A stretch of DNA of 19,693 bases from Planctomycetota bacterium (GCA_024278035.1 JAJRUA010000124.1:1-19693), one strand, 5' to 3'. Numbered from the stretch's first letter, positions 1 through 6,945 are shown. The notes: generated from the sequence alone by a model not told the origin. Program-made: numbers and translations.

Positions 1-108
1 CCAAATCTCGCTGCTTGTTCGCCATCGCTTCGGTCCTCAAAGATGAAAAACATGAGCTTGACGCGCCGTGCTAGCGAGGAGAAGATGGGGTTCACGGAAC
101 GGACACGT

Positions 109-264
109 CTATCTTAGCGGAGGTCTCATTGACGATGAAGCATTACATCGCTGCCTAGCTGCAGCGAGAGGATCACTCGCCGCTGTACTGACAGGTTTTG
201 CAATTGCATTCGGAATAAAGGTAGAGAAGCTGAACGAATCGGGAATTTTAAGTTGAATGTCCCC
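109..264 (-). pseudogene. Remnant of polymorphic-toxin core downstream of the immunity gene
   Basis: This stretch stays open on the minus strand, in the same frame as the preceding immunity ORF, after that ORF's stop at 265-267. It reads eight residues, then the 31-residue peptide encoded by the 94-bp repeat (begins DSFSFSTF, ends PLAAARQR), then about a dozen unrelated residues before a stop at 109-111. It has no start codon or ribosome site of its own. I infer it is a scar of the toxin core, left where another tip was once attached; the tip that should follow is absent. It could instead be a purely fortuitous recombination remnant. Confidence 0.35.
148..241. repeat. 94-bp perfect direct repeat, copy 1
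   Basis: It is identical base for base to 1393-1486 and in the same orientation. The match stops abruptly on both sides (a versus t on the left, g versus a on the right). Read on the minus strand in the toxin frame it has no stop codon. The two copies bracket the toxin-tip and immunity genes. Confidence 0.95.
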
Positions 265-651
265 TTACTTTGCCCCGTACTCGACGTTCCAAGCAGCTAT
301 TTCGATGAATTCATCATACCCTGGTACCAGGTAGTGATGCGACTTATCCATGAAGTCTGCCGTTACATCAGCTTCCGCCAGCGATTCTTTCAACTCTGCA
401 ATCCAATCAGACTCTTCAACTTCCATGATGGCTCTTGGTATAGAAACCATACCACTCGGCAACTGAAGACTGGTTGAGGGGAAGCAGTCCACCGTTGTTA
501 TTCGTAGCGCTTGATATGGCGAAAATACGGCTAGAATTTTCTGGTCATCACCATCCAATTCAATGATTACCTTTGCGCCTTCAGTAAGAGTTCTTGCAAT
601 TGGAACGGCATTTAATTCAATGAGTTCCCTCAGGATTTTTAACTTTTTCAT
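265..651 (-). CDS. Candidate immunity protein of the toxin cassette
   Basis: This encodes 128 aa, with a basic start (MKKLKILREL) and a strongly acidic second half (residues about 77-121, including EVEESDW, ESLAEAD and YDEFIEIAAW). There is no signal peptide or membrane segment, so it should be cytoplasmic, as immunity proteins are. It starts 3 bp after the toxin-tip stop. A GGGAG site at 659-663 on the minus strand, 7 nt before the ATG, lies inside the last toxin codons, which suggests translational coupling. The HHYLVPxYDEFIE segment recalls small proteins found behind polymorphic-toxin tips, but I cannot name the family. The gene is AT-rich (about 42% G+C over 481-600) compared with about 58% in core genes, consistent with horizontal transfer. 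The role is inferred from position, size and charge. Confidence 0.6.
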   Translation of the reverse strand: MKKLKILRELIELNAVPIARTLTEGAKVIIELDGDDQKILAVFSPYQALRITTVDCFPSTSLQLPSGMVSIPRAIMEVEESDWIAELKESLAEADVTADFMDKSHHYLVPGYDEFIEIAAWNVEYGAK

Positions 652-654
652 GCA

Positions 655-1392
655 TTATCTCCCATTACGAATCCGGATAGTTGCACTACCAAGTTCACCT
701 GCACTAAATTTCCCGTCCCTGATCGCTTTCCGAATTTCAGACGGTGTCGCCATCCGAGTTGGTATATCGACTCCAGCGTCGCGAAACGCCTGCAATCGGC
801 GATTGTCAATTGAGATAAGCCTACCTTGTCGTTCAACCAACCGTACGGCCGGAACATCTCTCGGCTTGATTCTGCCTGTACTCAAGCCTTCGGTCAACTC
901 GTGGATTGATCGACCGTCACTAAACGTTCCTCTAACACTATCTTGACTAAACCGAATACTGTTTGGGTTAAGCAGTCCTCTGTCTGCACCTCGGCCAAAC
1001 AACCCACCAACAATCCCAGCCCCGGCTTTGAATCCACCCTTAATCCCGACACCAGCAGCTTTGATTCCCGTGGCCGTTCCAACAGTGTCAATCGTTCCCG
1101 TTACGCCGGCAAAAACACGTTGCCCAGCACTCAATTGTTGTCCCGCCGCATTGCGACCCGAAAAGGCATCGGTCAATCCGCCGAAGATTCGCTCGCCGAC
1201 GGATGAAGCGAACGCTGTGACGCCCGCTTGAATCGTCCCGAAGCCTGAATCACGCAGGTTGCTAAAGTTGCTGGCTATCTCCGCATTGTCGAACAGCTTG
1301 ACCGCATCAAACGCTGCTTGCCCTGCTTGTCCTAGGACTTGGCCAAGTTCGCTTCCCAACTGACGGACACCGGCTAACGTTTCGTCTCGCAT
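655..1392 (-). CDS. Orphan polymorphic-toxin C-terminal tip (pre-toxin plus ParB-like candidate toxin domain)
   Basis: The ORF has 245 aa from the first ATG. Residues about 1-60 are helical. Residues about 70-100 (DAFSGRNAAGQQLSAGQR) resemble the pre-toxin linker that precedes toxin tips in RHS/WapA-like proteins. Residues 100-140 are Gly/Ala-rich and hydrophobic. The tip (about 142-245) contains FSQDSV (148-153), a DGRSI turn and DNRRLQAF (196-203), a pattern that recalls the ParB/sulfiredoxin-like domains found at RHS tips. No signal peptide, YD repeats or secretion domain is present, so this is a fragment of a much larger effector. The frame stays open upstream through the 94-bp repeat to a stop at 1552-1554, with no better start; the ATG at 1392 has only a weak AGG upstream. 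Whether it is expressed as such is unclear. The domain assignment is by motif resemblance only. Confidence 0.6.
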   Translation of the reverse strand: MRDETLAGVRQLGSELGQVLGQAGQAAFDAVKLFDNAEIASNFSNLRDSGFGTIQAGVTAFASSVGERIFGGLTDAFSGRNAAGQQLSAGQRVFAGVTGTIDTVGTATGIKAAGVGIKGGFKAGAGIVGGLFGRGADRGLLNPNSIRFSQDSVRGTFSDGRSIHELTEGLSTGRIKPRDVPAVRLVERQGRLISIDNRRLQAFRDAGVDIPTRMATPSEIRKAIRDGKFSAGELGSATIRIRNGR

Positions 1393-1486
1393 TCGCTGCC
1401 TAGCTGCAGCGAGAGGATCACTCGCCGCTGTACTGACAGGTTTTGCAATTGCATTCGGAATAAAGGTAGAGAAGCTGAACGAATCG
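1393..1486. repeat. 94-bp perfect direct repeat, copy 2
   Basis: It is identical to 148-241, same orientation. On the minus strand it codes in frame into the toxin tip and ends exactly one base before the ATG at 1390-1392. It therefore represents the end of the conserved toxin core at which alternative tips would be exchanged. Confidence 0.95.
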
Positions 1487-1551
1487 ATCGGTAAGTCAAA
1501 GCGAGAAGCGCTTAGTCCCTCCCCTCCAAAAGCGGAACGGACACTGCGATA
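1393..1551 (-). pseudogene. Truncated 5' remnant of the toxin core
   Basis: On the minus strand the frame of the toxin tip is open from just after a TAG at 1552-1554, giving about 22 residues (SVRSAFGGEGL...LPI), then the repeat-encoded 31 residues, then the tip. A second in-frame TAG lies a few codons further upstream, so the large N-terminal core is missing rather than interrupted by one mutation. No ATG, GTG or TTG start with a ribosome site is seen in this stretch. The first 65 bases may not be coding at all. Confidence 0.35.
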
Positions 1552-1654
1552 CTACCAAACCGCCGCCTGATACTATGCAAAGTGCAGGCTGCACCCGCCT
1601 AAGCACTCGCTGTGTAACGCACATCCTCTGCGTGAACTCACCTAGAAACGAGTA

Positions 1655-1686
1655 AACCCCGGGAAAACAAACTGTTTCCCGGGGTT
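1655..1686 (-). terminator. Terminator of the tRNA-Cys gene
   Basis: A perfect 12-bp stem (AACCCCGGGAAA at 1655-1666 pairing with TTTCCCGGGGTT at 1675-1686) has an 8-nt loop and starts 8 bp beyond the tRNA 3' end on the minus strand. The U-tract after it is short (TTTAC). It also separates the tRNA from the toxin cassette. Confidence 0.75.
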
Positions 1687-1694
1687 GCATTGAG

Positions 1695-1766
1695 AGGCGC
1701 CGCCCGGATTCGAACCGGGGATGTCGGATTTGCAATCCGATGCCTTAGCCACTTGGCCACGGCGCC
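1695..1766 (-). tRNA. tRNA-Cys (GCA)
   Basis: The minus strand folds as a 72-nt tRNA. The acceptor stem is GGCGCCG/CGGCGCC, the anticodon stem TCGGA/TCCGA with loop TTGCAAA (anticodon GCA, plus-strand bases 1731-1733), and the T arm CCCGG-TTCGAAT-CCGGG. The discriminator base is U, as expected for tRNA-Cys. The CCA end is not encoded. A hairpin terminator follows directly. Its 3' end faces the toxin cassette. Confidence 0.95.
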
Positions 1767-2171
1767 ATTGTTTATAGTACGGCTCAACGTCTTTTGGTCC
1801 TTGCGACCGCTGGAGACCTTTTGGGAGGACTTCCTGTGGACGTTGGCTGACGCTTTGTAGTGGTGGTATCGGCTGGGACACCCTGCCACTTCACACGAAC
1901 CTACGAAAACCGCGGGGGATGGTCAAGGTCTGCCGGCTGCGATAGGGAGGGATTCATCGGTATTCGTAGGGGCTTTTTACCAGAGAGGAGGTCTTTGCCA
2001 AAGATTCAGGCGGGGACGAGGGTGCGGGTGCCGAGTCGGGGGCTGGGGGCCGGTTATGCGGGCCGTAGCATGCCGGTTGACGCTGTCCTGCGAAGGGTGC
2101 CGATGCTGAGAGGGTTGTGGAATCGCCCCTTTCTCTACTGACGCCTTTACCCACTGATGCGGAGCCGCCGG
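1767..2171. other. Intergenic region without a recognisable gene
   Basis: About 400 bp lie between the tRNA-Cys gene and the next plus-strand gene. The first 30 bases should hold the tRNA promoter; on the minus strand a TATAAA-like box lies a few bases before the tRNA (about 1771-1776), but no good -35 box is seen. The remainder is G-rich and has open frames on both strands that show no protein-like composition. I see no repeat, hairpin terminator or RNA gene in it. Confidence 0.5.
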
Positions 2172-2570
2172 ATGCGTGCTTATCTATCGATTTCTCGCTC
2201 GTTCGTCTCTGCTCTGCTCTTGTTAGGAGTGATCGCCCTGGCGGCGACGGCTAGCGCTGCTCCAAACGATCTTTTCGACAGGGCTTCTGGGTTGGAGAGG
2301 GCCCCAGCGTCGTCGGCTCCCAATGCAGCCTACACCGAGAGTGCGGGCTCGCTCACGCCGCGACAGATGGTCCAGCAGAAGGCCCAGATTCGTGCCGCCC
2401 AGCGAATGAGCCGCATCGCAGCGGCAGAGTGGTTCGGGCACTCGGTCGCTCGCCCCCGGACCAACGCGACCCCTTTTTCAGGTATCTACGGAACGCAGTT
2501 CCAGGGCCGGACCTACGGTCGCCCCGCCGCGTTTCACTCCGTTCGCCCCATGGTTGTGGTGACTCGTTAG
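2172..2570 (+). CDS. Small secreted protein of unknown function
   Basis: I place the start at the ATG at 2172, which has GGAG at 2161-2164 seven bases upstream; an in-frame ATG at 2157 has no ribosome site. The product is 132 aa. Residues about 1-30 are a clear Sec signal peptide with a hydrophobic core (LLLLGVIALAATASA) and a likely AxA cleavage site before APNDLFD. The mature part, of about 100 aa, is basic and rich in Ala, Arg and Pro, with a short Gln/Arg helix (QMVQQKAQIRAAQRMSR) and a C-terminal Gly/Tyr/Arg segment. There are no cysteines or repeats. I do not recognise the family. It stands alone: the next gene is convergent. Confidence 0.6.
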   Translation: MRAYLSISRSFVSALLLLGVIALAATASAAPNDLFDRASGLERAPASSAPNAAYTESAGSLTPRQMVQQKAQIRAAQRMSRIAAAEWFGHSVARPRTNATPFSGIYGTQFQGRTYGRPAAFHSVRPMVVVTR

Positions 2571-2653
2571 AAGGCCCACTTACAGTAGCCACCCATCCGT
2601 TATAGCAAGGTTGGTCGCTGGATATCCGAGCGTCAGCCCTCTTCGCAGGGGGA

Positions 2654-3391
2654 CTACGATCGTTTCCGCCGGAGAGATCGTAAACCGACGGCAACACACC
2701 CAAGGATCCATGCCGCGGCAGGCTCAGGGATTGCGGCCACACCGTAGCGAACATCGTCAAACGAGTTGAACGCGTTGGACCCAGCGGCAGTATCTGCAGT
2801 AAACGTGAACGACTGAAAAGTGGCCCCGCCGGTGATGACCACACCGAAAAAACCATCAACCGAATCAAATTCCGGCACGACGACTGGGGCGGAGCCGTTG
2901 GCCCCGATATAGCTGAGCGAAGTCCCATCGCCCTGCGCGTCGTAATTGTTATACTCAAACGCGAACGCCGAGATTCCAAGCGGTAAACTAACGCTAACCC
3001 ACTCTCGGAGACCTGTGGCGTATACGTCCAGATCTCGCATGTTGACAATGACATTGCCATTGATACCTGCGCCTGCTGGTCCCGAGAAGGGCAAAACATC
3101 GATTGACGTCGTAAAATGACCGCGAGCATTCGACCTTAAAAGGAGGTCTTGGTTGGGACTAAGGGCTATCCCATTCTGAAAAAACGAGTTGGCGTTGAAC
3201 AAAGTATCCGATGTTTGACCTTCAAAATCTTCCAGCGAGGCCGTGCCGGAGAGGGCAGCTTCCCAATCCGCTTGGTTGGTATAGGTGACCAAAACGGCCT
3301 GCGCCTTTGGCACCAAAACCAATGACACCAGAAACAAAGACGCCAACGAGAGGACTGTTACGAACGTCCGAAGATTTGATTTCATATTCAT
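2654..3391 (-). CDS. PEP-CTERM sorting-domain protein
   Basis: The product has 245 aa. Residues about 5-33 are a Sec signal peptide ending in AQA. The mature body is rich in Asn, Gly, Ser, Phe and Thr and predicted to be beta-rich, with a DFEGQT segment and an Asn/Gly-rich centre, as in secreted adhesin-like or envelope proteins. The last 25 residues are a classic PEP-CTERM tripartite tail: I-PEP (222-224), a hydrophobic helix (AAAWILGCVAVGL) and a basic cluster (RRKRS). In this family an exosortase recognises the tail and processes the protein at the membrane for export or surface attachment. No exosortase is in the window, as is usual. A second in-frame ATG lies two codons downstream; the weak GGA upstream does not decide between them. 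The specific function is unknown. Confidence 0.85.
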   Translation of the reverse strand: MNMKSNLRTFVTVLSLASLFLVSLVLVPKAQAVLVTYTNQADWEAALSGTASLEDFEGQTSDTLFNANSFFQNGIALSPNQDLLLRSNARGHFTTSIDVLPFSGPAGAGINGNVIVNMRDLDVYATGLREWVSVSLPLGISAFAFEYNNYDAQGDGTSLSYIGANGSAPVVVPEFDSVDGFFGVVITGGATFQSFTFTADTAAGSNAFNSFDDVRYGVAAIPEPAAAWILGCVAVGLRSLRRKRS

Positions 3392-3640
3392 TTATTCCAG
3401 TGTCCATTAGTAATTCAGTGTTCCGACCGCGACTTATGGCGGGATGCGGTATTATGCTACACAGACTAACCCGCTCTTCCACTTAGCGTCAATCCAAAAA
3501 AGCTCCGCTTGCCCCATAAATCCCAGTTTTCCCAGGCTGCTTTTGCTTGCGGTAGTCCACTCGCTTGCGGACAGTCAATCGCCCCTCAAAAAATCGTAAT
3601 CGTTCACGACGAAAGCCCCGTTTTAGAAGGGCTCTGTAGG

Positions 3641-3662
3641 ACCGCTAATGACGGCGGTTTTT
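3641..3662 (+). terminator. Terminator-like hairpin in the spacer
   Basis: A 5-bp stem, ACCGC (3641-3645) with GCGGT (3654-3658), has an 8-nt loop and is followed by four more T's. A separate AGCCC/GGGCT hairpin lies just upstream. No gene reads into it from the left, so it could end a small RNA or be fortuitous. Confidence 0.35.
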
Positions 3663-3865
3663 CCCGTCGAGTTTCTCCCGTTTTAACTCCCTTAACTTCT
3701 TGCATGATTCCCACACCTTTTGTGGGGGGCCTCTCGGATAGGTTTTGCAGTTCGAGCCGTTCTATTCGCGTTCATTCGCAGTTTCTTTTTGGGGGAGCTG
3801 TAAACGGTTACCTTTGCTAGGTCATCGGGCATCGGTAAAATAGGTTCATCGGTAGGCTTACGCCC

Positions 3866-3901
3866 ACCGCTCGCCAATCGACGTCAATTCGGGCGGTTTT
3901 T
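3866..3901 (+). terminator. Terminator-like hairpin just before the 522-aa gene
   Basis: ACCGCTCG (3866-3873) pairs with CGGGCGGT (3890-3897) with one T-G wobble, leaving a 16-nt loop, and the stem runs straight into TTTTT. The start codon at 3916 is only 14 bp further on. Its place suggests either the end of an upstream small RNA or an attenuator of the gene that follows. Confidence 0.5.
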
Positions 3902-3915
3902 CTTCGAGCGACATC

Positions 3916-5484
3916 ATGTTTCGGTTCTCTGCCCCGCGCTCCCAGCCGAATCGCCGAACACCCTTGCTGGCATTGCGAATGCGTTTTTTTCTGCTCGCCG
4001 CGGCAATGCTGTTGATCGTGATGGCCAGGACCGAGCTTCGCCGCCCGGCGGTTCATGCTGCTATTGGACGAATGCTCGAAGGCCCGGCAGCCGAAGAAAA
4101 ACTTGCCGTTGCTAAAGTAAAACCGATTCTCTTTGATGCGGCATTGCTCAACACGGTGCAAGACAACACCTTTTTTCGCGAAGAAGAACAGCCCGCTTGG
4201 TTCGCAATGCTTGCCGAACTAAGGGATACTAACGCAGAACACCTCGCTTCGAACGGCACCCCGATCAGCTACGCCCAGCTTGTTAGCCAACCCGATGTTT
4301 ACCGTGGCCGGTTAGTCCGTGTCGCGGGGGAAGTGCTTCGGGTTGAAACGGTTACGCCCGCCAAGAATGACTTGGGGATCACCCATCTTTATCGTGTAAC
4401 GCTCAAGCCGGTCGGAGGGGGCGTTTGGCCCCTCACCCTCTACACGCTCCAGCCGCCCCCCGGAACCGTCGGGCCCAACGAACCCTACAGCGCATCGGCG
4501 AGCGGTTTCTTTTTCAAGAACCTTTCCTACCGATGGGAAGAGGGGGTCGGCGTAACGCCCGTCGTACTGGCACAGCGTCTGGAGACCACTCTTGTTGATC
4601 GATCGAAAACGATCGCATCGGTGCCTTCCCCAGTCGCGTCTTCCTCAGCCACCGGCGAACGGAAGTTCGATTTGCCGACCGGCGATTCCTTAGGCCGATC
4701 CCTCTTGAAGGAGTTGGGCATCGAAGCGGCCGTTTTTGCTCCGGTTGTTGATCAGCGTCCCCTGACGGCACAGGAACGGGAAGCATTTTATGCCGTGCTG
4801 AAGGCTGTTGGGGAGACTCCTGCAACACAACTTGTACGCCTTGCTCAGCGTGGTTTGGGAAATTACGCCGCACGACAGCAGGTAGGCGCGAAGGCAACCG
4901 CCCGTCAGCGCCTCACCGCCAGCGAAGTCGCCCGACAAGCGAACGGGCGGCGTTACTCGGTCGCCCCCCTCTTCGGCGATGGCCCTTCCCAACGAGGAGA
5001 GCTAGTTGTGTTCGATGCGATTGTCCGCCGGGTGGTGCGGATTGAAGTGGCGGATGACTCGGTGTCGCTTGACCACTACTACGAGCTAGAAGCGTTTCCT
5101 GAGGACTCTCAAAACTTGCCCTTGGTCTTCTGCATGAGAGAACTGCCAGAAGGTTTTCCAATTGGAGAAGGGATACGGCAACCCGCTCGGATGGCTGGTT
5201 TCTTCTTCAAACAGTGGGTCTATCGAACGCGCAAACCGGGCGCTACGGGAGGCGACCTGCGCCAGTACGCTCCCCTGCTGATTGGCCGTGCGCCCATGAC
5301 ACTCGCCACGCCCCGTCCTGCGGACCAACGTCCCGGAGCGGTCATCGGCCTTCTTGGCGCTGGCTTGCTGTTAGCAACCGTTGCCTGGCTATGGCGTTCC
5401 AGCAGGGCGGACCGACGTTACAAACAGTCCACCCTCCGCCGAATCCGACGTGAAACGGACGGCGATTTCTCCAAGCTACCGTGA
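3916..5484 (+). CDS. Membrane-anchored protein with two related beta domains, function unknown
   Basis: The product is 522 aa. A hydrophobic segment at about 22-36, after a basic N-terminus, is a signal anchor. A second one near 474-494 (PGAVIGLLGAGLLLATVAWLW) is followed by a basic tail, RRYKQSTLRRIRR. The soluble part between them holds two similar modules. Module 1 (about 115-222) has YRGRLVRVAGEVLRVE, a THLYRVTLKP strand, WPLTLYTLQPPPG and SGFFFKNLSYR. Module 2 (about 357-458) has RRVVRIEVADD, DHYYELEAF, LPLVFCMRELPEGFP and MAGFFFKQWVYR. The first module resembles a small OB-like fold, but that is a guess. A linker rich in Ser, Thr and Val (about 228-250) separates them. I recognise no catalytic motif. 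The topology suggests a large periplasmic domain tethered at both ends. Confidence 0.75.
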   Translation: MFRFSAPRSQPNRRTPLLALRMRFFLLAAAMLLIVMARTELRRPAVHAAIGRMLEGPAAEEKLAVAKVKPILFDAALLNTVQDNTFFREEEQPAWFAMLAELRDTNAEHLASNGTPISYAQLVSQPDVYRGRLVRVAGEVLRVETVTPAKNDLGITHLYRVTLKPVGGGVWPLTLYTLQPPPGTVGPNEPYSASASGFFFKNLSYRWEEGVGVTPVVLAQRLETTLVDRSKTIASVPSPVASSSATGERKFDLPTGDSLGRSLLKELGIEAAVFAPVVDQRPLTAQEREAFYAVLKAVGETPATQLVRLAQRGLGNYAARQQVGAKATARQRLTASEVARQANGRRYSVAPLFGDGPSQRGELVVFDAIVRRVVRIEVADDSVSLDHYYELEAFPEDSQNLPLVFCMRELPEGFPIGEGIRQPARMAGFFFKQWVYRTRKPGATGGDLRQYAPLLIGRAPMTLATPRPADQRPGAVIGLLGAGLLLATVAWLWRSSRADRRYKQSTLRRIRRETDGDFSKLP

Positions 5485-5637
5485 CGCTAGGCAGCAAGCC
5501 CGTTAGACTGAGTGGCTCACGATCGCAGTCGATCAATCGCAAATCGGTTTCGTCAAAACCGTGCTTCCCTCCTATATCTTTCTCTTTCTTTCTGCTCCTT
5601 GAAAACAGGGGCGGGAAATGCCTAACCCCTATAACCC

Positions 5638-6807
5638 ATGCCTAAGAGCCCTACGAAACCGACGGAGTCTCGCAAGGCGGGTTACGGTTCAGATCCGCTA
5701 CATGCTTATGGGTTGATGACGCCCCTCTTTTGGCATGGAATGTTGCCGGGCGATTTCTGGCGAATGATGGCGAAGAACGGGTGCCGCGTCTCTCCACGGG
5801 GTGCGGCAACTTCCTTGGCCATTACCGCCGTGGGGGCCGGCCACCTTCTGGGAGCCGCGGCGCAACGCCTGCTGTATGGGAAACGGATCGCCCAACTCCG
5901 GTTAGAAAAACCACCTCTGTTTGTGCTTGGGCACTGGCGTTCGGGCACGACGCTCTTGCATGAGTTTCTCATTCGCGACACCCGGCACACCTACCCCACC
6001 ACCTACGAGTGCTTTGCCCCGCAGCATTTTCTTGCCACCGAATCGTGGCTTACGCCAATGATCGGTTGGCTGTTGCCGAAGAAGCGACCGATGGACAATG
6101 TGGCCACCGGTTGGAACCGACCCCAAGAAGACGAATTCGCGCTTTGTAGTATGGGCTTGCCGAGCCCCTATCGGACATGGGCGTTCCCCCAGCATGGCCC
6201 CGTCGATGCCGATTGGCTAACGCTCGAAAACATCTCCGAGACGGACCGGCAGAGATGGTGTGAATCACTTCGGCAGTTTGTTCATACGCTGAGTGCCCGC
6301 CGGCCTGGAAGAGTGATCTTAAAATCCCCGCCCCACACGGCCCGCGTCAAAACGTTGCTCAAGATTTTCCCTGACGCCAAGTTCGTCCACATCACCCGCG
6401 ACCCGCAGGTGCTGTTCCCCTCGACCGTACGCCTTTGGCGATCGCTCTCGATGGTCCAAAGCCTTCAGGGGCTCAAAGAAAACTATGATTGGATCGAAGA
6501 AGAAGTCTTCTCGAACCTTGTGCGAATGTACGAGGCCTTCGAGCACGACCGTGAACTCATCCCCGAAGGCAATCTTGCCGAACTTCGTTACGAAGATTTG
6601 ATCGCCGATCCCAAAGCTCAGCTACGAGGCATCTACGACCAACTCAACCTGGGCGATTTCAGCGAAGTCGAAACGGCCCTCGACGCCTACCTCAAAGAGA
6701 CCGGCGACTACAAGACGAACCGTTACACACTCCCGGACGACGTGCGAGAAAAAGTTGGCGACCGGTGGCAAGCGTATGCAGAACGGTATGGGTACACAGA
6801 TATTTGA
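5638..6807 (+). CDS. PAPS-dependent sulfotransferase (Sulfotransfer_3-like)
   Basis: The product is 389 aa. It should transfer a sulfuryl group from 3'-phosphoadenosine-5'-phosphosulfate to a hydroxyl or amine acceptor; the acceptor is unknown. The 5'-phosphosulfate loop is GHWRSGTTLL (98-107). KSPPHTARV (229-237) and the 3'-phosphate-binding strand-helix FVHITRDP...STVRLWRSL (249-270) follow at the expected spacing. A late ELRYEDLIADPKAQLRGIY segment (about 317-335) is typical of the family. The N-terminal 90 residues include a moderately hydrophobic stretch near 58-78 that could associate with the membrane. No strong ribosome site precedes the ATG at 5638. The flanking spacers suggest it is transcribed alone. 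Planctomycetes have many such genes, often linked to sulfated glycans, but nothing here identifies a substrate. Confidence 0.9.
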   Translation: MPKSPTKPTESRKAGYGSDPLHAYGLMTPLFWHGMLPGDFWRMMAKNGCRVSPRGAATSLAITAVGAGHLLGAAAQRLLYGKRIAQLRLEKPPLFVLGHWRSGTTLLHEFLIRDTRHTYPTTYECFAPQHFLATESWLTPMIGWLLPKKRPMDNVATGWNRPQEDEFALCSMGLPSPYRTWAFPQHGPVDADWLTLENISETDRQRWCESLRQFVHTLSARRPGRVILKSPPHTARVKTLLKIFPDAKFVHITRDPQVLFPSTVRLWRSLSMVQSLQGLKENYDWIEEEVFSNLVRMYEAFEHDRELIPEGNLAELRYEDLIADPKAQLRGIYDQLNLGDFSEVETALDAYLKETGDYKTNRYTLPDDVREKVGDRWQAYAERYGYTDI

Positions 6808-6840
6808 TCGGCACAGGCCCTACTTGGCTGCTATCGGAAA

Positions 6841-6945
6841 AATGAACCGCGAAGAAACAAACAAGGCCCTAGTTAGAAGTGACCGACTGAGAACTAGCGT
6901 CTAGCAACTAGCGACTTTTTGCCATCCGTTCCGTAGTGGTTCCCC
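6841..6945. repeat. Intergenic repeat-like segment related to 15571-15731
   Basis: It starts with GAACCGCGAAG and ends with GTTCCGTAGTGGTTCCCC (6928-6945). The latter matches 15714-15731 at 17 of 18 bases, and the former resembles GAACCACGAAG at 15573. Between them are near-copies of CTAGCG/CTAGCA around 6894-6912. It lies between the sulfotransferase and the terminator of the convergent gene. Confidence 0.45.

Larger units (their letters stand above)
3392..3915. other. Long leader or spacer with hairpins
   Basis: About 520 bp lie between the divergent PEP-CTERM and 522-aa genes. No protein-like ORF is convincing. On the plus strand there is a hairpin AGCCC/GGGCT (3614-3618 with 3629-3633), then ACCGC/GCGGT followed by a T run (3641-3662), a CCCACA/TGTGGG hairpin near 3713-3729, and a second terminator-like hairpin at 3866-3901. 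This may be a structured leader, a small RNA gene or both; no known riboswitch class is recognised. Confidence 0.45.

Noticed and set aside
1..95. A minus-strand open frame from a GTG at 95 to the left edge (start VNPIFSSLARR, then KLMFFIFEDRSDGEQ)
   Set aside because: It is only about 30 codons with no clear ribosome site, and I cannot tie it to a family. It might be the start of a gene that continues outside the window, but the evidence is too thin to annotate.
68..256. Plus-strand open frame of 62 codons
   Set aside because: It is the opposite strand of the 94-bp repeat, and its composition is not protein-like.
97..1545. An 11-bp match (GTGTCCGTTCC on the minus strand) at 97-107 and 1535-1545
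   Set aside because: The two lie on opposite sides of their repeat copies, so they are not an extension of the 94-bp repeat. The match is short enough to be chance.
1860..2141. Plus-strand open frame of 93 codons after the tRNA
   Set aside because: It has no ribosome site, no recognisable domain, and an Arg/Gly-rich composition typical of G-rich noncoding DNA.
2353..3129. Minus-strand open frame of 258 codons
   Set aside because: It overlaps both the small secreted protein gene and the PEP-CTERM gene in another frame; the PEP-CTERM frame has a signal peptide and sorting tail.
3509..3820. Plus-strand open frame of 103 codons in the long spacer
   Set aside because: It crosses two hairpins, has no ribosome site and no protein-like features.
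6894..6912. Short repeated CTAGCG/CTAGCA units as a possible CRISPR-like array
   Set aside because: The units are too short, too few and imperfect, with no spacer structure.
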